Of a stretch of 64,000 nt of DNA, positions 1 to 12,842 are shown piece by piece. The notes beneath the pieces were generated by a model, which searched no databases, was not told the origin of the DNA, and worked only from the letters and a program-made list of their open reading frames with translations. Made by a program: the position numbers and the translations under genes. This stretch comes from Capitulum mitella. Taxonomy: Eukaryota; Arthropoda; Thecostraca; Pollicipedomorpha; Pollicipedidae. Where the stretch lies: positions 8,439,838-8,503,837 of the forward strand of contig CP099842.1 of assembly GCA_030062745.1 (NCBI GenBank), written 5' to 3'. Position 1 is the first letter of the stretch. Each line of letters opens with the position of its first letter.

Positions 1-155
1 GTTCTTTTTTCTTTTTAGCGCGCACCCGCATAGGTTCATGAATCACCCTTATTGAATTCCCATGGATGAAGGCTACTGTGCGTGCTCAGTTATGGATGTA
101 TGAGGGGATGTAATTCGAAAAGGACTTACGTATGGCTCACCGGCCTACGTGTTAC

Positions 156-1120
156 TCAATCCCCGCCGGGTCGGCCTCTGGATCCACCTTCGCCTGGGCG
201 GGGATGGGGGATGAGCAACCCTGTCCAGATTCTCGGGAACAATAAGTCAAACAGCAAAATGAGAAAGCACCGTTGGAAAGCCCTAGACAGAACTAGAAGA
301 AAGCCCATTTTCCTTCAGATACGGTCAGTACTGAGGTCACCAGAGGTCATCATAGGTCAAATTGCCCTGTTGACATTTCTGGCGGAAAGCTTTGATGGCA
401 AGGCTCCTACGTGGCTCAAAAGGGGTGTAAAAGTGAAAAGAAGGTCTGATGTACCTACAAGGGAGGGACGAAGGGTGCTTGAGGCCGATTTGACCATTTC
501 AAGGAAAGCGGAAAAACGAAGCCAAAATTGGTCTTTTTGTGTGGGCAAGAATCTTGTTTTTCTGAATGTTTTATTATATGCCTTTGTTTGGCGTACACCG
601 TATATGTGTCTGAGACGCAAATCAAGTCTGCAGCTATCATATTAAAATCAAGCAAGATCAGACTAGGTCAAGATATTGGCGCCGATACAACGAGCGCTCC
701 TTGCGTCTGCCGTATCACCTGCCACATTAACAATGTCCAGACACGATACCGCATAAAATGCTGTATCATCGGGTCATGCAATAACCCTTCTACGTTATGA
801 AACCTTTGCCGAGATGCATTTAAACGTAAGTGACTGAGAGACAGGGCGGTGGGCACGGCTACAATGCAAAAGCATAATATTTAGTTGGGAGCTATTTTCG
901 CGACATCAAGGGATTTAACTTTGGCGGCTAGCAATAACAGGAATGCGGCGGCACTATGTAGAAGTAAGACATGGGTGTAGTTCATATCACAGATTATATC
1001 TTATCATATATAATCTGTGGCCATACAAAGTGTGTTCGCATTAGAAACAGGCATAATATTTCAAAAGGTCAAAGCAGGCCAGCCTGGGTGAAACTGACTT
1101 GAGTCACCCTTGACAAGTAA
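156..1120. mobile_element. Decayed TTAA-type MITE relic (one end visible)
   Basis: A degenerate element end starts at 156 (TCAA followed by TCCCCGCCGGG). A related motif (TCGCCTGGGCGGGG) recurs about 28 bp further in, the same spacing seen at the long end of the intact TTAA elements elsewhere in the window. Inside are a TCTCGGGAAC phrase (near 230), an ACCGTTGGAAAGC phrase (near 269) that also occurs in Fam2, and AGGTCA hexamers near 313-357 and 1066. The right end is not recognisable, so the end coordinate is only where AGGTCA-rich sequence stops. The long open frame crossing 82-645 has no recognisable domain and I take it as chance. Confidence 0.35.
988..1019. repeat. Short AT-rich inverted repeat
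   Basis: CACAGATTATAT (988-999) is mirrored by ATATAATCTGTG (1008-1019) around an 8-nt loop. It could form a hairpin or be the remnant of a small palindromic insertion. No function can be assigned. Confidence 0.5.
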
Positions 1121-4100
1121 GTCTTTATCATGTATTAGTAGTTCCGAAGTTCCGAAGTTCCGAAGCACATATGACTACCAATAAACATTCACCGACTGAA
1201 AACCAAATAATTGTGCTCGGTTGCGGGTATGAAAATTCGGTATAAAGTGTGATCTTGCCCCAGTTCACCGGTCACCCAGAACAATTACTAGTGAAAGTGT
1301 GGGGAAAAATGATAACGTTGAAGCACCAGGGCGTATATCCAATCTTTTGAACCGCCGAACCAAACTAACAATCTCACCATCAAACGTAAAAAGGTCAAAA
1401 GTTTGCTGATCTCAGGTCAATAACCTATACATTTCCGAATAATTCCAGACAGCAGAATTGTTTCATTTGCCGTGTTTTTATCATTGTGGCAACTTTCATG
1501 TCAGTCGGTGCATTTCACAGATTTTATGCAATTTTCATTTTTTTTTTTAAGGCTTGGTCTTACTGCCCCAGGTCTTACTGACCTGGGGAGACCATGAGTT
1601 TAAAAGTCGGCACAGGGTGTACAACTGATCCATTAAAAATCACTCCAAGTTTTGAACATCTGTGTATTTCTGTTGCTAACCTATCCTCAAAAAACCTAAA
1701 AGGGGTACTCATCCAGCAAAGGTTAAGTGTTCTTTTACATCTTCTTTCCGTTTACATTACACTCCGTATGTAAAGGTTTCTCCGCGATCACTTCATCTAG
1801 CATGGCCATGCCAAAGCGAATAATTCATGTAACATCAAGTATGATAACACTTGCATGGATGGCCAGTGAAATAAAATGCGCTCAGGTGGCCAATTTGGCC
1901 CCCTTAAATTCTTGAAAACTAGCGGGCTAGATCCACCAAATTTGCAGCGTAGATTGAACCTTAAAAAAGAACTCTCTTTTGTAGAAGTTTAATTCTCCTA
2001 GAGAGGAGCTCTCAAGGTCAGATTAGGTCAAAAAGGGTCGAATTTGGTGCGCCTCGCAGACTGTCGCTTGTGCCGCGAAAAGCATTTGTCACAGCGCCAA
2101 AATGCATGAACCACTTTCGTAGGCCACACAAAACTGAAGTAGATGGTATATAATTTGAGATGCTGGAGTCAGTACTCAGTAATTATTAGTGCTACTTTAG
2201 TGGTCAGTACTCATTAGTGCTTCAGCACAGCTTCAGCCATATGGCTATAATGTCACGAAGTATCACGAAGTCTTGTTTTGTGTCTTGTTTTGAAATATCT
2301 CAGGGTAAATTCTGGCGCAGCATTCGAATTTGGCTCCCAAAAATACCTCACGGACCACATTTCCGACGACACCCGAGGTTGTCTGAGATCAACCGAATTC
2401 ATCGATCTAGTTACCTCGAAAAAGTAAAAGTCTCGAATATGCGCTCCATAGAGCCTGCTACCGTGGTCCGGTACAATTTCACTATTAAAGTATTTATCAC
2501 TGGTAAGTAAAAACTCCATCGCGTCCTCCGGTCTCGTCAGAAGGCACCGAATGCTAGACCGTGCACGCGACACGGAATGCGAGACCGAAGGCAAAACCCT
2601 TGTGACCCATTTTTTACACCCATTTACCTCCACGTGTACCATACCTCGATGATTTCGGGCGCTGAATTCGAAATCAGCGTCCAAAACGCCCCAGAAAGTA
2701 AAGAAAGTTGTAGAAAAGGTTGTACTGAAGTCATCTCAGTTCATTGATCTGAGATGATCTAAAAGACATCAAAACCATCGGAATGTGTGTTCAGTCGTCC
2801 TTGACATTGTTTTGTACCACTTTAACCTTGAATTAAGCATTGAGCAGCAAATTGGTTGCATTTCATTGTTTGGCCTCTGCAGAGAACCGGCGCGCGAGAC
2901 AATACTTTTAGCCGTCTCTCCGTGACATGACCTGATATCGACCTGGAACTTAGTACACCGGTAGAATATGAAGTGGCATTTTACATATGTTTTGCTTGTT
3001 CGGCTGGGATGATTAGAACAGAAGATCTATCTTCGGATTTTTTTAAAACTTTGGCCTCATTTTGAGTTTGTGACCTAACCAAGGCCCTACTAATCAACCA
3101 TTTTCGTAGTTTGTTTCGTTTGTTATCTATGCACCCTTAAAACGTCTGAAAGTCTGCGTTTAAGACTATATTCATGGCAGCAGCTTGAAGTGTACCCAAA
3201 ACATGACCATTTCTGAAAACCATGACTTGACTTTGCCCCGCTCTTGTTTGGCAATCCTGAAAGACCGTGATATTTTTCAACACCAGAAGACCCGCTATTC
3301 AATTTTGTACGGCTGTGCCAAATTTGATCTGGCTACAAAGCACTGTTTAGGACCTATTCCGGAAAAAAACTCGGGGCAGGGATTAAACTGACTCCCCACA
3401 CGGGCGCTTGTTAAGTGTTACGGTATCTTAATATATGGACAATCTAAAAATGTAACTCCTGGATATTCCTGTATAGAAGTATATTAAAAATAAACCTGTA
3501 TATTCTATGTAAAAGGTGAATTTAAAGGAACCTGAATTATAAACATAGATATGGCATGGAAAAGTCCTATCATATCCTATGCTATTGTTATTGGGATCTT
3601 GATTTTCATAATGATCGTATACCTCAGCTGATATTCGTGTAATTTTTCACCCGACGTGATCTAGGATTGCCTTGCACGAACTACCATTGACATAAAAACA
3701 GCATGATTTTCCTGATGCGCCGAAGCTGTTTTAACTGGTGTAAGACATCGTACATCACTGGTTTGGCATTCGTGCCTCTAACTAAGAATACAGTGTCAAC
3801 AGCTTGTCACTTGACCATGATTGCCTTAACAAACCGTGTCGGGGACGAAGCACCATCGAATCGGTTCTTACATACTGCCCGTTTTTGTTCAGCCGTAGAC
3901 ACGCTCGAAAACCATCTTGTTCGCGCTAGTTACAGTCCAGCCATCATCTTGGATACCATGCTGCAACGTCGTATATGTTCTTCATCTGACTTAATCTGGC
4001 ATGACTTGAAGTAACAACTATTCATTTTATTGCGTTCCTTATTACTTGATGGCATATTAATTAATTATATTCGGTATTAAAAGTATATTCGAGTATTAAT

Positions 4101-5215
4101 TCGGCATCGACAAGAACATTCCTCCACCTGTCAGGTTGTTTGGCCGTTTTGGCGTTTACTGGGGGACAGTTGTTTTCCCGCCATCAATCTCAAGAACGAA
4201 TGTCGGACTTAGGTGATCCAGTCAGTCGATAGCCCCTTAATCGAATTATCCTAATGCCTCCGATGTGACACATTCCATGACCTAAAGGTCAACGGTGACG
4301 TCGCAGGTCGGGTTAAAGGTCCAAAACTGACGGCAATATTCCGACCGCTTCAGACACATTAACATTGCATGAATGGTCGGAGTTAGCAACACGTGGTAGC
4401 AAATGCACTTTGTTTCCCGAGACAGATAATGCGTTTGCAAGAAGTAACCCGAAGGCAGCCTAGATAACGATTTCAAGCTTGGTCAGGATCTGGCCTGTAA
4501 CTTGTCCCATGATTTTAGCACAATGCTAATTTTAGCACAGAATGCTAAAATCAAGGAGGAGAATCGCCCGTCACAAATCAGTCACCAGTCGCATCAATCA
4601 AATATAATTATAAATCACGACAGTTAGTGCTACGTAGACTGGTAACAAAAGGACGACCACGTGCAGGGACATACAGAGGGCAAGCAAGGTCAGTGCCATA
4701 CCAGTTTCAAAGTTAGAGGGAAATAGCCCTACCGAGTTGGTAAATGATGAAGACAATACCACGGAAACATACCTATGCTTATTTTGGACCAAGGAAAAAT
4801 CGGACTTCGTGAAGGACCAAAATTTCCTTTATTCACAACAATATAATGGAAATAATGGATGTGCTCGAGACTTCTGAAGGAACATCAGATATCTCCATAA
4901 AACAAGCTTGTGTAAACTGTGGAGAATTGCCTTTTTTGGACCGAATGTTGCTCAACCACTGGCTTATTTTCACTGTCCCAAACTAACACATGCAGCGTCT
5001 TGAAACGTTCAGTACTTTTTCTTACACAGTAATTGTGAAGGCGCTGACTACGATGTCACCCAGCGGCATTTTTAAATCGCTTTATAAAGACAAACACTTT
5101 TTGCGATTTGCCGTTCAGTTTCGCATCTTTTTTGCATGCTGATGCCTTTACGAGAAAAAAAAAGAAAGAAAGAAACAGCATATTTCCAATACTGCGAGTT
5201 TGATGCTTCAAAATA
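1121..5215. other. Unassigned AT-rich intergenic DNA
   Basis: No recognisable gene. Small features: a tandem triplication of an 8-bp unit near 1140-1167 (AGTTCCGA-like); a perfect 9-bp-stem hairpin CCCCAGGTC/GACCTGGGG at 1566-1588; an imperfect duplication around 2165-2222 (GTCAGTACTCA...ATTAGTGCT); AGGTCA-type hexamers near 2015-2030; and a short inverted repeat at 4512-4552 (GATTTTAGCA/TGCTAAAATC). The longest frame, 2253-2684 on the minus strand (143 codons), is discussed under rejected items. The 103-codon frame at 3703-4014 (+) has no motif I recognise. Confidence 0.6.
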
Positions 5216-5362
5216 GCAAGTGTCTTTTTCAGAATCTCCGTACCAAATAATCGCTAGAGACACATAGCTACACCGGGACCTGGCCGATAGGTCGCCATCG
5301 GGGCGTGAACTTCGGGGTGTCACTAGCGATTATTTGGTACGGAGATTCTGAAAGACACTTGC
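5216..5362. repeat. Near-perfect long hairpin (46-48 nt arms)
   Basis: The left arm (5216-5263) and right arm (5317-5362) are reverse complements. They differ only by a two-T length difference in a T run and one A/T change next to the loop. The loop is about 53 nt. Arms this long and this clean in otherwise decayed DNA point to a recent foldback duplication or to selection on the hairpin. Transcribed from either strand it would give a roughly 147-nt stem-loop, in the size range of hairpin-RNA precursors, but there is no promoter, expression or conservation evidence. It is too short to code for protein. Confidence 0.85.
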
Positions 5363-7631
5363 AAAGAACTTCACTGAGAAATAAGCCTCTAAATGGTCCC
5401 GATTCCTACGTACATGCAGTATTGTAATATAATGAGTCGTTCTGCATGTTCTCTGAGATCTTTGCAATCTTTGCAATCTTTCGTTGCCCATCTTTTTAAA
5501 AAACGACTGGCATGGAAAAAGTAACCAAACAGACCACAGGCGGGACCCGGCAAAGGAATAGGCCAGGGAGCTTGTCGTGCAGAAATCGCTCGTTTCAGAA
5601 TACTTATATTTGATGTTCCCTGTGACATTAGTCTTTTATGACCTTTGGTCAAATGGCTCACGGCAAAACATACGAAGCTACTGAGATGATTTTCCCACTT
5701 AATGGCTAATTTAGTCCCGGCTCCCTATGCTGTCGTCTTAAACTCTGATTATCCAAAGGTAACACACACACATACACGTTAGTGCCCCTCGTGGTAGCCA
5801 CCCTGCAAGTGATTCTTCTTAGATTGCCAGTAAACGAGGGCGGGAAAAGTAAAAAAAAAATTACACTAGATTAGTCTTTTAGCATCTTCTCCTCCCAAAG
5901 CCGATACAATGTCACTTTGTGAAGCAGATCTATGAACTATGACGATCACGCTGGAAGGACTTCAGGCGGTTTCTTGAAGGTCTGAGCTACATTTGACATT
6001 TTCCTCAAGAGTCCGACGAAATATGAATCATTTTAGATACAGAAAGGTTTGCCCACATGCTCGAAATATGTCCAGTTGCGAAAGTCTTTGACCTATTCAA
6101 AGTCAAGTGAAATCACAGACTTTATGGAACTCCATAACGCGTCTGAAGATAATTTTAGAGGTTGTTTCTAACCCTTCGCTGTGATCAGAACTGTTTGTGG
6201 TGATTAACCACGGTTATCGGCACAAGCAGAGTACTTGTCCCAGTTGACCATTAATTTAATGTATTGTAAATGAGCACATAGAACACTAATACGCAAAAAT
6301 TCGCGTCAAACCAATAACATTTTAGTACGTTTGAGATTTAGTTTAGTGAGCTGTAGTGGTTAATAGGGTAAATTCCGGCGAAATATCCTCTCCAGCATAT
6401 CGCGATCGCCGGCCGCCGAACCTTCGCCACAGCACGGGACGGCTGGCCCGGGCCCCAGTTTTGATGCTGCACGTGACCGCCACTCGACCGAAGCGCAAGA
6501 GGTATAATACTAGCTGACAATTGCATTTGAGCTTTTTTTCACCTGGCCTTCGCCTCAAATAAAAAGCAGTCGCTGAATTCAACGACTGATTAGTTTTAAA
6601 ACGAGATCGTTACAAAAGCATGGTTGGCAGGATGACATGGTATCAGGGTACGAGAATGATGACGGAGACGACAAACGATGTGGTATTGTCCTTTCCTGTG
6701 ACCCGAAAGTTCGCCAAGTGATCTGGAGGCTGAACTAAATATCATTCAAATAAGACAGAAACATGTTACGCAGTTGCTCTTGCTTCTTCCCTTTATCTGG
6801 ATTAGGATATAAATGGACGAGGTCGGAGGATCCTCCCTTGCCCGGGGCGACGGTGAAAATCCCCATATTTGACGACAGTTTGGGCAAAAATAGAATAACC
6901 TTTGAATTTTTCCGCGGAACAAGAGGCCGCATACGACGTACGTCGCTTTTATTTTTAGATAGCGGTATGCCTCTCAGGGCAAATGGCGGTGTGCGCAGTT
7001 AAAACTTAGGAAGAGTAGCATGTTATAATGCGCAAAATGCAGACAGGGAATTAAGCGAAGCTCGGGTTTTTAATCTAATCAGTTCCGATTTTAGACAAAA
7101 AAATTCGCCATAACGTAAAATACACAAGGACGGCATGAAAATACAAAGTGTTTTTTTCCACGTCACCAACACTGCTTTCCTTCGCGTCTGTGATATAAAT
7201 AGAAGAATATTGCAGTGGAATTTCGGTAAAGTCTCGTGTAGTGTTTGAAGTTCTGGAGATGATAAAATTACAGCCTGATCGGGACCGATGAGTTTGCTGA
7301 AGACCATGGGTAGGGTGTAGCGTATCGTTATACCGGGTCATCACTAATGATCATGTAACACCAAAGCTTTGCTCATCGTTGCCAGTAATATTGACGGTTT
7401 TTGTCATCGGTGTTCTTCAACTGAAGCAAGAATGAACAATCGTTGTTCTATTGCGTTGTGGGTATAACGTTACCAGAAGACTGAGAGGATTTCGTGTGAT
7501 ACGCGCAAGAAAGATATAGTGGACCTCTAAGTACTTTGGAGCATCCCAATCCTCTCCTCCCCCCACGAATACAGCTGAAAGTTCACGATGCAATGTAACG
7601 CTACTATGCCTGCGTCATCACTGCACCACAG
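5363..7631. other. Unassigned intergenic DNA
   Basis: I see no gene, RNA or classified repeat. Short open frames exist on both strands but lack domain-like composition. A locally GC-rich patch lies at about 6390-6490. Confidence 0.6.
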
Positions 7632-8550
7632 GTTTAACCCTCGTCTGGTGGGACCATTTTTACACCCTGCCCGGCGGGGGGTTGGGTCCTTAAACGACAT
7701 CCCTATTAACTTTTGAATAGACATGTAAGCTACTCAACTATATCCGATTTTTTGCGTTCAGGTCAACAGTTCGTCTCCCAGGTCACCGTAATGACCTCAA
7801 AATGACCATGTCAGAATATGTGGAAGTTTTCTTAGCGACAAAGTTTCCAAGGTTATGAAAATTAACAGATTTCATAAGCACCAGCATACAAGTCCTTGTC
7901 AGGTATCAGAAAATGTGTGGAGTTTTGGATCTAGGTCAATTGGCGACCTCTCAGGTCACGGAAACGTTACCACAGCTGAAATTTGCAATGGGAGGTATGA
8001 CAGTCCCACCACAATTTTGTCGGGTCACGGGTCAAAGAAGCGACGATACGCTTGCCGAACATGGTACACTGGTTCTTCTCGGGCTGGGAGGGGGTCGCTT
8101 TTTGGGGTCGCGGCCACCTTAGCTCCTAAGGTCACTGCCAGGGGCGTCATATCGTTTTACGAAAATCGTTCCTTGTCGAAAACCACTCGATTTAGAGCCA
8201 CCAAATTTGTGTGCAGGTCTATCTTCGGTTGTCATTGTGGCAGCAGCGAGTGCGTCTCAAGGCCGCCGCTAGGGGCGCGCATGTATTTGTACGGGAAATG
8301 GCTTAAATTGAGAACCGTGCGAGAGCCAGTAAATTTGCTTTGCGGATAGTCGGGCACGAATACAATAGTTATTTTAGCACTCGTCTCCCCAGTTTGCATA
8401 CAACTCTCCCATCATCACCTTACGTGACCTTGGCAGACCTTGTTTTACTTCACTTGACCTGGCTTTGTCTTTGCTTGACTTTGGGAAAGCAGTGTCATTT
8501 CACACCAGTAGAAGGAAAGCGAACTAAAGAATGACCAAATGCGAAGACTG
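7632..8550. mobile_element. Probable decayed TTAA-type MITE (long end at left)
   Basis: TTAACCCTCGTCTGG begins at about 7632. A matching motif (TGCCCGGCGGGGGG) follows about 26-27 bp further in, the arrangement that marks the long end of the other TTAA families. The interior (7760-8490) carries AGGTCA and TGACCT hexamers in both orientations, for example around 7780, 7938 and 8420-8465. I could not find the opposite end, so the right boundary is approximate. The 164-codon frame at 7855-8349 lies inside this repeat-like DNA and shows no known domain. Confidence 0.4.
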
Positions 8551-9030
8551 CATGTCTAAATCAACCACCATGGACCAGAAATATCATCAGTACCTGCTTG
8601 TCTATTTTAAAATTTCTGGTCTGATAATGGCCAAATACTAGTCCAATGTGACATTAACCTACAAATTCCCTTTACTTTTGGTGAAACGATGTTCGTCAGA
8701 ATAACGTTGACGTGGTTATATTATGTTCTACACTATGGTTATGTACTCTAGAATATGGTCATGCAGCTCTTACCGACGTGTGACTTACGAATGTGAATCA
8801 AGAGGGTCCGCGACTGTCAAAACGGGCATTGTTCGTTTTTCGGATGAATGACTATTCTGCCCATTGCTGTTGATGTCAAAACATCGCTCAATGCTTATAT
8901 CCTGTCTCATATTACCTAACTGCCTATTTCAGAGCGCATGATGACCGAAGGTCAAGTTAAATGACATGTCGTACAATTTTTTGGCGTAAAATTTGATTAC
9001 CGGCTAACCAGAAATAAATCACCGCGAAAT

Positions 9031-9051
9031 TATATATATATATATATATAT

Positions 9052-9095
<44 letters not shown>
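9031..9095. repeat. TA dinucleotide microsatellite
   Basis: About 32 TA units, interrupted once by a short ACATACA stretch near the middle. Confidence 0.98.
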
Positions 9096-9097
<2 letters not shown>

Positions 9098-10958
9098 ATT
9101 AACCTGGTATAACTTGAAATCATTCTGTTTTTTCCTTGTAGCCTGCGAAATACAAATTTTTAGTAGCTTATTTTGTGCCCATCATGTTCTCTGGTAACTG
9201 AATGTCCGTCTGACCTCTGTCCGACTAGCACTGTCAAATGCGACTGTCATCTCGACATCGAACACGCCATGTTTTAGAAGCCTTTTCTTTTACGGGTGAG
9301 GCCGAGAGCCGAGTGAGTTTTATTTCAGCTGGCAGAAAAATCAAATTGAGCAGCAGCCAGGCCCGGCCATGACGCTTTCCGGAGGCTTATAACTTCGCAG
9401 CCATTAGGCGCCGAATTAGGAAGCTTATAATTGAAGGTGATTCAGTTCTTTACATGTTGTGTATCTGGATTTGCAATACGTTTGCACACAAGGCCGTTCT
9501 TCCGCATAAGTATTCCGGGAGTAATTATTTCATTCTTTCGCTTTGTTTTACCTGCTTGACCCTTTTTGATTGTACTCGATGTTTTAGTAGATTCGTTTTA
9601 CCCATGTATCATATTCGAATCAAATAGTAATCCATCGTCTGTTATGATGTGTAAAATACACTGATTGACTTAGACCTACTTTTCACATGTGTTTTTGAGC
9701 CTCTCAGCAATGACAGAGGACAATATCATGAGCACAGGCGACATTTACTTACAGTTTTTCAGACGCATAATACTGGAATATATCCATAAATATGCTTTTG
9801 TATTCCGAAAAGCACGAAAAAAAGAAATGATGCAAGCACCGATGAAGTAGGTCTCGTTCGTCATAGACCCCACAATACGTCTTACTTGTGATCATATGTG
9901 AGTATAATACTGTTTTCTTTTCGCGTATCTTACTGTCATTGATATAAACATCGAAAACAGCAGCTTTGTGCGACTATCACGTCTCAGGCGAACCATCAAA
10001 TATAGTTAGCATAAAACATATAGTTAGCCTGCAACATCCCCGGACAGTATTCTAGATCGTCAGAGGTAGCGGGTAGCTCATAGCATGAATTCTCTGCTTA
10101 TCCGCGTGCATTTAAGTTGGCGGTTTTAGGGTGCACTTTGGGGTGTTTCCAATTTGTGTTTTACGAAATCGAAATAAGACTTATTTCTGACTCGGCTCCG
10201 AGGCAGCATGCATAACACGACGCCCTGTATTCAGCCCAGCTTGCGCTTTGCAGTCAAACGTATCTTGCATTTCCGATGGCTTCTGATTTCATTATAATGA
10301 TGGGTGTGAAAATTGCAAGTTGCCATCGTTTTGGCAAACCGACGCATGTGGAGCGTCCAAACGCTCCTCCCCCCCCAAAAAAAAATAAGCAAGTGCAATG
10401 AGATCCCCGTTTCCCACGCCGTGGCAGACAACTTTATCCAAGGATGTGAAACTTTTAAATGACATTTGGCTAGGTTGATGGTCGTCCACATGTAAATCTG
10501 GCTGTGATATTGAAAACATGCAAACTTTGAACAGGTATTTATTATGTTATTCCATTGGTAATGCCACTGATTAACGTCTTACATCGTATGTGTCTCATAT
10601 CACAAACGACAAAGGCTCATTTGCCGATTTTCACATGTCTTTTAAAAACTAATGTCGACTGGGATCTTATGTAGGCTCGTATTTATGGAAAAGTCCAATG
10701 TATCCGTGGCGAATTATAGATAAAGATTTTCCGAGTAAAGTGAATGACAATATTTAATATGTTTCCTTTCGCATAATTAATCCTCTCTTCTCAGAAGCTT
10801 TTTACTTGTTTTAGAGTGATCGCTATGAGGGTAGAAAGGATGTAAATGCAAGCAAAACCTGCATTTATGCGCTGTGTTTATTTAGTCCAAGATATTCAAT
10901 TGGCAGAACAGAGCGTGGGACAATGAATTTTGTCAGATTCATGACATTTGTATATTAA
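9096..10958. other. Unassigned intergenic DNA
   Basis: No recognisable gene or repeat family. It contains only short open frames, and no splice-bounded coding stretch could be supported. Confidence 0.6.
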
Positions 10959-11955
10959 CTATGGCAAATACAGATCAAGGTGATAAGCAAAATTCATGTC
11001 AGATGTATTACATGCGTTTCGACAGCACGGTTTCTTGATCACTGCATAGTGCAGAGCAATGGGAGAGGTGGAGAGAAAAATCCAAAGCAGATATTGTTTT
11101 GAATTATTTGACTTAACCCGGATAAACCCATGTGCGCTATAATTTAAGACACGCCTTCGGTTAGTTTCGCTGCCGGTGACGCCCAAACCACGGAACCACT
11201 TCTAGAATTAAACATATCTCTGGTGACTATACATGCAACTTCCGAAAGCTTCCTGGTCTGTTTGCCAGATTTCTTTTCTAGAATTTCTGTATACTTCTAG
11301 ATTGACAAATGCCATTTGCTAGTGCGTAGCACTATCGTGTTGGACGTGTGGTGATATTTCACATATCTTCCTTGTTCTATTACGCTTGTTTTCATGCCTC
11401 GATTTGTCTCTCCTACGTAGCTCTCACCGCATCGTGAGCACGGGATTTCATATACGACATTGTATAGTTCCCCTTCCCTTCTGAACTTCCTCTGTTCCAT
11501 ATCTATCCACCTATCTATCTAAGCAACTACCTTCCGTCCCGAAGTCAATGTTATTTTGACGCGTGCCGATTCTAACTTCTTTGCGATTGCGTTGGCTGGT
11601 TTTGAATAAGGGATCGATATCCATTTCGAAGGCTTCTTTTTCTTGCCCGTCTATCCAGCCTTGTTTCAGATTTTCTCTGCCTTCTCTTCAGTCAAATCAA
11701 CAAGACCTTTGGACACTGCAGGCCGACAAATGTTTCAAAAATATGCCGGTTTTTTCTGCAGGTACGCGTCGTCACATATCTTAAACCTATCACTATTCCA
11801 ATTTTTCCTCAGTCACTAAGAGCTAAAAAAAGCGGACGTAATCCTCCTTGTCCACACCCACTGTCCACACCACGTCACATATCCGAAATGCTCTCGAGAA
11901 AACTATCGCTATTCCACTCTTCACACGGTTACTGTGAGCTGAATAAAAGTGAACA
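10959..11955 (-). mobile_element. Penelope-like retroelement, 3' half (copy A)
   Basis: The minus strand at 11500-11297 encodes a GIY-YIG endonuclease domain: YNVVYEIPCSRCGESYVGET contains the family's VVYEIPC and YVGE blocks that end Penelope polyproteins. Penelope-like elements encode a reverse transcriptase followed by this endonuclease. Upstream (11.5-11.95 kb, read leftwards) are remnants of the linker between RT and endonuclease, and 11186-10959 corresponds to the 3' untranslated region. The RT core is missing, so the copy is truncated at its 5' side. It has several in-frame disruptions and cannot be active. It is a partner of copy B, with the two 5' sides facing each other. Copy A also has a direct duplication of about 100 bp near 11.77-11.95 kb. 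Confidence 0.85.
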
Positions 11956-12842
11956 TAATTCTTCTCGTCCACTGTTATTCAGCTGATCGTGACCGGATGA
12001 AGAGTGAATTAGCGACTGGCTTTTTTTGAGAGCATTTAGGATATGTGACGATGGCACCTGGCAGAAGAAACCCGGCTCATTTTTCAAGGATTTTCTAAGA
12101 TGAAGCACCCAAAGGACTTGTTGATTAAACTGAAGAAAAATGCGGAGGAAATCGGGAACAAGACTGGATAGGCGGGCAACAAAAAAGCTTTTGAGGTAGA
12201 TATCGATCCCATATGCAAAACCAGCCAATGCAGTCGCAGAGAAGTTAGAACTTGTGAGCATCAAAATAGCAACGACTGCGGGACGGAAGATCATTGAAAT
12301 AGTTAGCGGAGGTTCGAGGAGGGACAGCACAGTGTCGTATATGAATTCCCGTGCTCAGGATGCGGTAAAACATACGTAAGACAAGATGAGGCGTGAAAAC
12401 ACTCATACAAGGACCGTAACAAAACATCACCGCACATCCAACGCAATAATGTTACACAATGACAGATACCAACATTTGCCCATGTAGAAAAAAAACAAAA
12501 AATCCAGAAAAGGAAGCTGGCAAACAGACCAAGAAGCTTTTCGGAGCCGCCCATATAGCCACCAGAGACACGTTTAATTCTCAAAGTGGTTTCGTGACTT
12601 GGGCGTCACCGGCAGCAAAACTAACCGTAGGAATATCTATAGTGCACATGACTTTATCCAGGTTAGGCCAAAGAATTCAAAACGGTATCTGCTTTGGATT
12701 TTTCTTTCCACCTCTGCTATTGCGCTGCACTCTGCAGCGATTAAGACACCGTGCTGGCGAAAACATATGTAATACATCTGACATAATTTGGATTTTCCTT
12801 GCCACCTTGATTTATGATGCCTCTGAGGTTGATATCGCATGA
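11956..12842 (+). mobile_element. Penelope-like retroelement, 3' half (copy B, inverted)
   Basis: This is the inverted counterpart of copy A. Reading rightwards, linker sequence (about 12.0-12.3 kb) is followed at 12318-12387 by a second GIY-YIG start (SVVYEFPCSGCGKTYV), soon ended by a stop. A 3' segment (12600-12815) then matches the reverse complement of 10970-11180 at roughly 85% by eye. It has no RT core. Together the two copies form a palindrome of about 1.9 kb centred near 11955. Partial, inverted and tandem arrangements are known for Penelope elements, so the layout may come from insertion itself rather than later inversion. Confidence 0.8.

Noticed and set aside
2253-2684. 143-codon minus-strand open frame
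   Set aside because: Some protein-like runs, but no recognisable family, no splice context and no neighbour supporting a gene; may be part of an old repeat.
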